Shown here in pieces: positions 57,376 to 64,000 of a stretch of 64,000 bases of DNA. The first letter of the stretch is position 1. Each line of letters begins with the position of its first letter. A program made the position numbers and the translations under genes. The DNA lies in the NCBI GenBank assembly GCA_030765055.1, contig CM060954.1, positions 108,004,554 through 108,068,553 on the forward strand. Direction: 5' to 3'. The DNA is from Mantis religiosa (lineage: Eukaryota; Arthropoda; Insecta; Mantodea; Mantidae). A model generated the notes under the pieces. It ran no database searches and was not told where the DNA came from. It was given only the letters and a program-made list of their open reading frames with translations.

Positions 57376-58795
57376 AACTCGGCTTATTTCGCAGTATTAA
57401 CATTTAATTGCCTAAAAGTTTTGGACAGAGTAAAGAAAATTTTCAATTTTTGTGGAAATAGCTAATTATGACTATTTTCATACGATGAACACACATTTGA
57501 AATTTTTTGTTACACGGTTTAATCACCGGGTTAATTAAATACATAAATTATTTTTTTTACTATTTAGAGAACTCGACAAATTTCGCAGTAATGCTCTGGT
57601 AATTTCGCAGTAATATATCTATAGTGTTAAAGCTATACTAATTCACTAAAACACTTTTATTACAAATTATGATGACAGTGCAATATCACAACACTTTATC
57701 AGTTACTTTCTAATTACTGTCGTTGTCAGTGCAAGAATGACATAAGAAGTCCTTGTGGTAAGACACAAGACCCTGACATTTTTCATGGTACCAACCATGT
57801 ATTCAAACATTGAATCCACGACTCTCCGTTTACATCATCTTCAAAATGTTTTCAACAAGCACCACAAATATTATCAAGTCGTGATCCTGAGTTCGAGCTT
57901 CTGGAAGCTGGAGATCGTTTGGAGGTTCCAGACGTTGATGGATTTTCTTCTGCAACATGTAAACTTCCATTTGTTGTTTTTTTTGTACGGGTGATCCGTG
58001 CTGCTCCTCTGAAGAATGATCGAAAACCCTCACAGAACTTGTAGCATTCTTCCGTTTCCTCCATGTACCAATTGGAGTCGGAAGAGGAAGAAGAGCATGC
58101 TTTTATGAAGTAAGTAGAAATAATAGTTTTAGAATTATTAATGTTATACCGGCATACAGGTAACTTCAAATTAATGATGCTACAGTTCGGAAAATTCTAA
58201 TAAAAGGCAAACTCGGAGATTGTGCTGCTTCGTCCAGTCCTAGTGGCGATCTGGCTTCAGGATTTGCGGGTGTGTTCTCTGGGACATCTCCAGTCGCAAT
58301 ACCTGATGTTTGATGGATAAAAGAAACTGAAGAAAAATATCAGGGACAGTATTTCTGTTCAAATGTCGCGCGCCAGAAACTTGTCTCCATCTTCACAGTA
58401 AAATTCAGTAAGAAAAGCTTCACCGGCAAAAATAAATTACAAAGAAAAGTTTTCATTGAATATTTGTAAATAATCACTCAAAAATTGTCATTCTATGAGT
58501 AACATAATTCATATGGAGACATACATTCTTTTTCACTTGAATATTATTGTATAAATAATTCACCAACGTTAAACAAGCACTCTCTTCTCACAGAATTTCA
58601 CCTCAAAGTAACAAAATTATTTGTAAGTTGCCTTGAAGTTCGGCAGAGACGCTAGCTTCACAGTAGAAGGATTCAAGGAAGTTCTGCTTTCTAGTGGAGA
58701 ATTTTTAAATCACTTGACATACTCCGATAATTCCACAATACTGAATAAGAACATTACTGCGAACTTAGGCGTGCTGCGAATTTATCGGAGTTTGT
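57376..58795. mobile_element. Probable pogo-like DNA transposon remnant
   Basis: The motif TTCGCAGTA(A)T occurs three times at the left (57388, 57582, 57604) and once inverted at the right (58753-58763), beside a variant GCTGCGAA (58772-58779). Longer matches such as AACTC(G)GA-AAATTTCGCAG occur at both sides. The minus-strand fragment inside resembles the Cys-rich C-terminus of pogo-type transposases. The exact ends are not established. Confidence 0.45.
57720..58169 (-). pseudogene. Possible pogo-like transposase C-terminal fragment
   Basis: The minus strand reads ACSSSSSDSNWYMEETEE, then KTTNGSLHVAEENPSTSGTS, then NICGAC. After a stop and possible frame change it gives DVNGESWIQCLNTWLVP. 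A Ser/Thr-rich acidic linker followed by C-x-x-C and W-I-Q-C resembles the PHD-like zinc-binding C-terminus of insect pogo/jerky-type transposases. The second half of the finger is degenerate. A weak assignment. Confidence 0.35.
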
Positions 58796-58799
58796 ATTA

Positions 58800-59925
58800 T
58801 ATCAAATACATTTTTGGGAGATGAATCGTTTCGTTATTTGTCTGAATTTGCGATGTTTTACTGTTTTAAAATGGGAGGTCACTCAGATTTGTATCCCTTG
58901 GCCAAAGACAACGGAACTTCAAAACATTACGTAGGTCTAGCTCTTTAAACGTTTGCCTATCACTTAAAACCTGAGGATTCTAGCGTTCCACTTGCACTTT
59001 CAAGAAAATTAAAAGAAAATCTGATCTATTGCACTCACTTGCGTTTCTTTACTGCTTTACAAACCATTCTTAGAAAAACTTTATTCTGTATGTACTTTGC
59101 ATTAATCGATATAAATCTTATAGATAATTTTCATGTAGATGTAAGAGAATATAAGAATACAGTGGGCTCTAGGAATATCTAGGAAATAGCACACTGAACA
59201 AAAGAATGAGAGTTAAATTGATAGATCAAAGGTTTGCAAAGACAATCACCAAATCACGTCTGCAGTGGCGTGAAACAAATGGCTTTATAAATATGTGAAC
59301 CCAGAAACATAAGCGGAAATAAAGCATCCGTGAAGTATGGGGATGGACCAGATACCATGCAGATTAGGGATTTGGGTAGTTACATCCGCGACTGGACATA
59401 AGATCCACCGTATAGTTATGAAAAGATCACACCGTTATGCATGATTCTGGAGTTTCCTCCAAAATAGGTCTACCTCACTAAATTTGATGTGCTGATTCCA
59501 AAACTGTAATCAGTTTTTTTCTGCTACGTACCATTTTTACACAGTTAGTAGTTATAACTAAAATGTTTTAATGTAGCTCTGTGTATAAATATATTTAATG
59601 GAACTGAAAAGGAACCAGTAAACGAAGAAACAATACTGATTTCATTGTTGAAATTAAACTGCTTCACGCCAATATAACAATGTAAATGTGTAATAGAAAA
59701 CAATACATGCCTTATTTTAAGTCCAATACCTTCAAATTTAGTTCAAATGGACTCAAAAGAAGTATGTCACACTGAGCAGATACAGAGCAGATAACTAAGG
59801 AAGTGGAGTAAAGGAAAAAAATCTATTATATTCTTTGCTATTCCTATGATCTGGCAAGAACCTCGAAACAATGTGGATGATTGCTATATTTGTTTATGTG
59901 ATATTACAGGCTACACACAAAAAAT
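58800..59925. other. No recognised gene
   Basis: AT-rich, with short chance frames. Confidence 0.4.
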
Positions 59926-61260
59926 ATGCAAGAAATCACTTATCTAAATTTATTATCAGCAAAAAGGTCCATATTACATGGTCCTGGTCTTTCTGTGCCT
60001 TCTCCAATAGAAGCATTTGGAAAGGAATCATCATCAGATTCTGAAAAACGTTCTCAAGACATCATCAGTGATTTAGATATGGAACAAGAAAAGGAATTTC
60101 ACCAACCTCAACAATTCACACAGGTAGAACTTAACGATTTGGTTAGAGAATTAAATCCTCCTAAGGATGCCGCTGAATTTTGGGATCCAGACTAAAAGAA
60201 AAACATCCCTCTCCAGGAACATAATTTTCTTGGTACAGACACCGTGAAGAGCAATTTGTTCCATATTTCTCCCCGAAGAAAATCTTACATAGTGTCACGA
60301 TATTCCTGGTTTAGTGATTGCCTTTGGAACTGTTGAATATGTTCCAGGTGAATGGAGATACCTCTAAAGTTAGTCTGAAAAGGTGTACACTTGTATAAAG
60401 GAGATAAATATGCATCAATACCAGTATTCCATTCAGTTCACCTCAAGGAAGCATAACTTAAAATTACTTCTAGAAAAAGTCAAATATGCAGAATATAAGT
60501 GGCAGGTATGTGTAGATTTAAAAGTTATTGGCATGCTACTAGGCCAGCAATTAGGCTACACTAAAATGTCATGTTTTATTTGAGAATGGGATAGTAGAGC
60601 CCGATCCGATCACTGGACAAGAAAAAATTGGAAGCAGACAGACAGTCTCGTAACAGGAATGAAAAATGTAATTCACGAGTGTCTTGTGGACCCCAAAAAT
60701 GTTCTTTTATCAACTTTGCACATAAAATTAGGGTTAATGAAGCAATATGTGAAGGCTTTGAATAAGGATGGCAACTGCTACAAATATATCTGCAAGAGGT
60801 TCCCTAGAATATCTGATGTTAAAATTAAAGAGGGAGTTTTTGTTGGTCCACCAATTAGGAAGTTGAATTTTGATGCCTTATTTGAAGAAACAATGACAAA
60901 TACTGAAAAAACAGGTATGGATTGGTTTTAAGAGCGTCATCAAAACATCTCTGGGAAATTAAAAGAATCCAAATTACAAAAATATTGCAGAAAATATGGT
61001 CGAGAACTTTCAAAAGGTGAGCTGCAATATGAGTGTGAAAGTACATTTCCTGCACTCTCATTTGTACTTTTTTTCCAGAAAATATCGGCTGTGTCAGTGA
61101 GGAGCAGGGTGAAATATTTCACCAGTACATAAAGAAAATGGAAATACGCTACCAGGGAAAGTGGAATGTGAATGTGATAGCTGAATGTCGCTGAAAAGAG
61201 ATGTATCAAATTCTTTCCATAGTAGGAACTGGACAAAACGTTAATTTCATTTCAAGACAG
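59926..61260 (+). pseudogene. Decayed member of a multi-copy arthropod gene family
   Basis: Conserved-looking blocks in order, across all three frames: QVELNDLVRELNPPKDAAEF (near 60120), YASIPVFHSVHLKEA, VCVDLKVIGMLLGQQLGYTK, then VDPKNVLLSTLHIKLGLMKQ and FPRISDVKIKEGVFVGPPIR (60659-60931). The final part is similar to 'FFxENxGxVSxEQGExFHQ', then IKKMEIRYQGKWNVN. I recall this order from a large family of uncharacterised, apparently transposon-borne arthropod proteins, but I know no agreed name or function. At least six frame breaks and stops make it a pseudogene. It lies 1.3 kb upstream of another transposon-type gene. Confidence 0.6.
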
Positions 61261-62589
61261 TTTGTAAAAAAAAGTTAAATGTTCAAATTTAAGTGCTGAT
61301 GTGAAACATTAATTAATTCTGAAGAGTTTTGTGTTCACAATTATGGATTTATTATTTTATATTTAATAATATAACATAAATTCGATGGAGGCTAGAATAA
61401 AAATGCATATTTTACTATTTCCTATATTGTGAAAAATTGGTATGCGATGGAGAAAAATTAAGTTCATATTCTGATTCAGCACACTAAAATTAGGGATAAT
61501 GACATAATAAATTTTGATATCAGTGTTGTAAATTAATCTGCAGCACTCTAAGGCAGCTACCCCAAGGAGTAGAATCATTGAACCAATGTCGATATAGTCC
61601 TCAGTCAGCAACTGTGACCTTACAGGTGCTCATTTAGAGGGATTAGTTGTACTAAGGATAGTTTATTTAGACCTAGTAATGGCAATCCATGATCTTGTAT
61701 TTATGTTAAGAATTGGATAAAAGCATAGCTTCAAGTAAAGTTTTCTCCAGGGATATAGCAATAATATAGACATCATTGGGTGGGTGCGGGGTGGAAGAAA
61801 AAGATCCATGATTTTAACATCTATCTCCCTAATGAAGATACCGAACCGCAGTCTGTGGCAGTGAGGGATCCTGTCACTAACTGCAATGGAGCCGGGAGGC
61901 TGATCACCAAGGGGATTAATACGAACTCATACCACTGATTGTTCTAACAGCAATTCAAGGGGACCTGCTAATCGAATATTTGATAAGTGGTGCCTCATTA
62001 TTCATAATAAGGTTAATGAAGTAAGTTTTGTAATTTCATTGAGACAAAATGTTACAGATGTGATCAATATTATTCAGCACCTACGGCCAGAATGGCATGT
62101 ATCATCGGAAACCATTTGTTTTGACGATAGAAATAACATAAACATGTATATTTCAAAATCATAAACACCTATATTTTGATATCAAAACACAAGACACCAA
62201 ACCAGTGACATATCGGAAGTAGAAAGAAAATGTTTTCATATGGAAGGAACTTATCAAAATTGGTATCGGGTATAGATGTCTTCTGGACTCGTGACCTCCG
62301 CGGGATGAGGTGTGAAGGAGAGGGGAAGCGTTGTCTGGTTACGCAACGAGTGAGCAATACACCAACACCAACTCCAATACTCAGACCTTAATACAAGTAT
62401 CGATTGTAGCAAAAATGGCGCCGCTCGTGGCCCAACATGTGAGTGAAGCATGTGTTTGTTTACTTTGATCGTGTGTTTGCAGAATTAATGTAATTCACAT
62501 TAAAGTGGCAACTAGTGACCAACGAGTTAGCTTATAGTGAGTTTTTAACATAATATCAAGTTATAAAGTTTATGTAAATATATAGTAGT
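61261..62589. other. No recognised gene
   Basis: AT-rich up to about 62250, then a short GC-richer stretch upstream of the THAP frame that could be its promoter or terminal region. Confidence 0.35.
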
Positions 62590-63860
62590 GTGAAATATTG
62601 TCGAAAGGGTCGTTCTTATTCTGTTCCCGACTGCAAATCTAATTATGGTAGTGAACTTCATACGACAATATTCAAATTTGCTAAAGAAAAATCTTTATGG
62701 GATCAGTGGTTCAGGAACATACATCGTAAAAATTTTGAAGTAAATGACAAAACTGTAGTTTGTGTTCATTATTTTGAACAGACTTTGTGGTTAAGGAAGA
62801 CATTTTTCCAGCAAATGATGATGAACCAATTCGTGTCCCTCAAAAAGTAACAAAATTAGCTGATTATGCCTAACCTACGATTTTTAAGAATCAGACATCC
62901 TATCACACAGTAAAGCTCAAGTAGAAAAGACGAAATCCTGAAGAACATATGCAAGACATTTTGCAGAGAGTGAAGAGAATGTTAATGATTGGTGTGCACA
63001 AGATGTTATTGACAGTTTTGAGTCCTTAAAAATCGAAGTGGTGAGGAAAGATTTTAACACATTCATAGTCATTATTAAAGATGATTAGTTATGTTCTTTT
63101 CAATAACATTCAAAATCCCACCTTCACTGATGTTCCTACTCTTAATGTGAGTTTCAAAATACTTCATAACCTAAAAGTGAGTGTGTTTTGCAATATTATG
63201 AACTTACCAGTGAAAAAATTTTAGATGGTTCTTGCAATGTGAGGGAACTGCCACCCTCAAATTTGACAGATGGAGTAAACTGGATAATCTGGTGAGTTCT
63301 CTTAAATATTATAGTATAAGCAGTAGGTATGTCCTTACCAGAAAAGGTAACTATGTAAACAATATAAAAGAAACTTTATTACTTGCTGCAGATGATGATA
63401 CAGTCCAGTAACATAAAGTTTGCTTTGGAACAGCTGGAGCTAGCCTGTGCTAGTTGGATTAAATGTTCTCCAGATGTTTTGATATGGGCTATAAACATTT
63501 CATATGCATATCCAGAACTATACAATAAGAAAAACTAATGTATTGACATTACCACATCCTGTGTATCTAAGGCAATTTTTAACAAAGATGTACAAGCACC
63601 CCTGGCTTAGAACACTCACACAAAAAAGAAAATAATATAAATGAGCCTTTACTTGTCAAAGTGAAGAAGTGTGTGAAAGTGCTGGCAAACATATTTATGA
63701 ACAATTACACAAAATGTTAAATGAAAAAAAAAAATGTATCAGAACACTTATCCAAGAAAGTGCAAAATAGAGAAACCAGAAGAAAAGCCAGTGATGAACT
63801 TCGTGAGGAAGGAGCTCAAACTTAGCAGCCAGTAAATATTTCAGGTTAGCTTTTTCGTTT
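62590..63860 (+). pseudogene. THAP-domain, P-element-like transposase remnant
   Basis: The frame begins near 62590 with SYSVPDCKSNYGSELHTTIF, KEKSLWDQWFRNIHRKNF and VVCVHYFE, a THAP (C2CH) zinc finger. The first Cys of the usual C-S-x-P-x-C is Tyr here. A frameshift after FEQT leads to DFVVKEDIFPANDDEPIRVP and LADYA, then a stop in the expected AVPTF box followed by PTIF. Further downstream, in several frames: DWCAQDVIDSFESLKIEVV, DGSCNVRELPPSNLTDGVNW, LLLAADDDTVQ and LEQLELACASWIKCSPDVLI. These are blocks I associate with THAP9/P-element-like proteins of arthropods. Many stops. The copy continues toward the window end. Confidence 0.75.
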
Positions 63861-64000
63861 TCTTTTTCTTTCTTTTTTTCTTTTCTTGTGCATGTGTTCT
63901 TGATTATACCATTTCTGTTGTGTTCAAGAAAAACTTAACTTTTGTTTCATTTAATCATGTTTTCCTCTATGTTTTTACTGTGCAAAGTGTTAATGCTTAT

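Overview
This is a stretch of a large, AT-rich, repeat-laden eukaryotic genome, almost certainly an insect. The strongest evidence is an apparently intact two-exon insect gustatory receptor gene on the minus strand (38692-42605). The transposon content also fits an arthropod: mariner, Tc1/IS630-like, hAT, pogo-like and THAP/P-like DNA elements, Ty3/Gypsy LTR elements, non-LTR (LINE) and Penelope-like retroelements, and several tRNA-headed SINE families. The species cannot be fixed from the sequence. A hemimetabolous insect with a big genome is a guess.

Layout. 0.1-2.9 kb: a Ty3/Gypsy element with both LTRs, an internally deleted derivative whose remaining pol parts are fused in frame. 4.5-5.8 kb: a complete-length but broken mariner. 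6.7-7.5 kb: a hAT remnant. 8.6-10.8 kb: a GC-rich module followed by a minus-strand LINE reverse transcriptase fragment. 11-17 kb: mostly old AT-rich sequence, a LINE tail and a 130-bp tandem duplication. 17-31 kb: SINE-rich, with two palindromic tRNA-like elements, each bounded by target-site duplications. 31.2-32.8 kb: a second copy of the GC-rich module, interrupted by a TA-flanked transposon whose empty site is visible at 8.7 kb. 34.0-35.4 kb: another TA-flanked transposon. 37-38 kb: a SINE inserted into a SINE, then a third SINE. 38.7-42.6 kb: the gustatory receptor. 43.6-45.8 kb: a LINE 3' end, a Penelope-like GIY-YIG fragment split from its flank by a SINE, and a LINE RT fragment. 47.8-52.2 kb: a second Ty3/Gypsy deletion derivative with a 764-codon gag frame and mosaic LTRs. 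53.3-54.4 kb: a second mariner. 55.0-55.4 kb: a Penelope-like C-terminus followed by a hammerhead-like motif. 57.4-58.8 kb: a probable pogo-like remnant. 59.9-64.0 kb: two decayed multi-copy gene families, the second with a THAP domain.

The receptor is the only host gene I can support. Nearly everything else is mobile DNA in various stages of decay. Both LTR elements are non-autonomous in the same way: LTRs, priming site, polypurine tract and a long coiled-coil gag are kept, and most of pol is deleted. The candidates for something unusual are the palindromic tRNA-like elements, the mosaic LTRs with a perfect hairpin beside the polypurine tract, and the hammerhead-like motif. All identifications come from reading the translations and repeats by eye. 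No database search was run.
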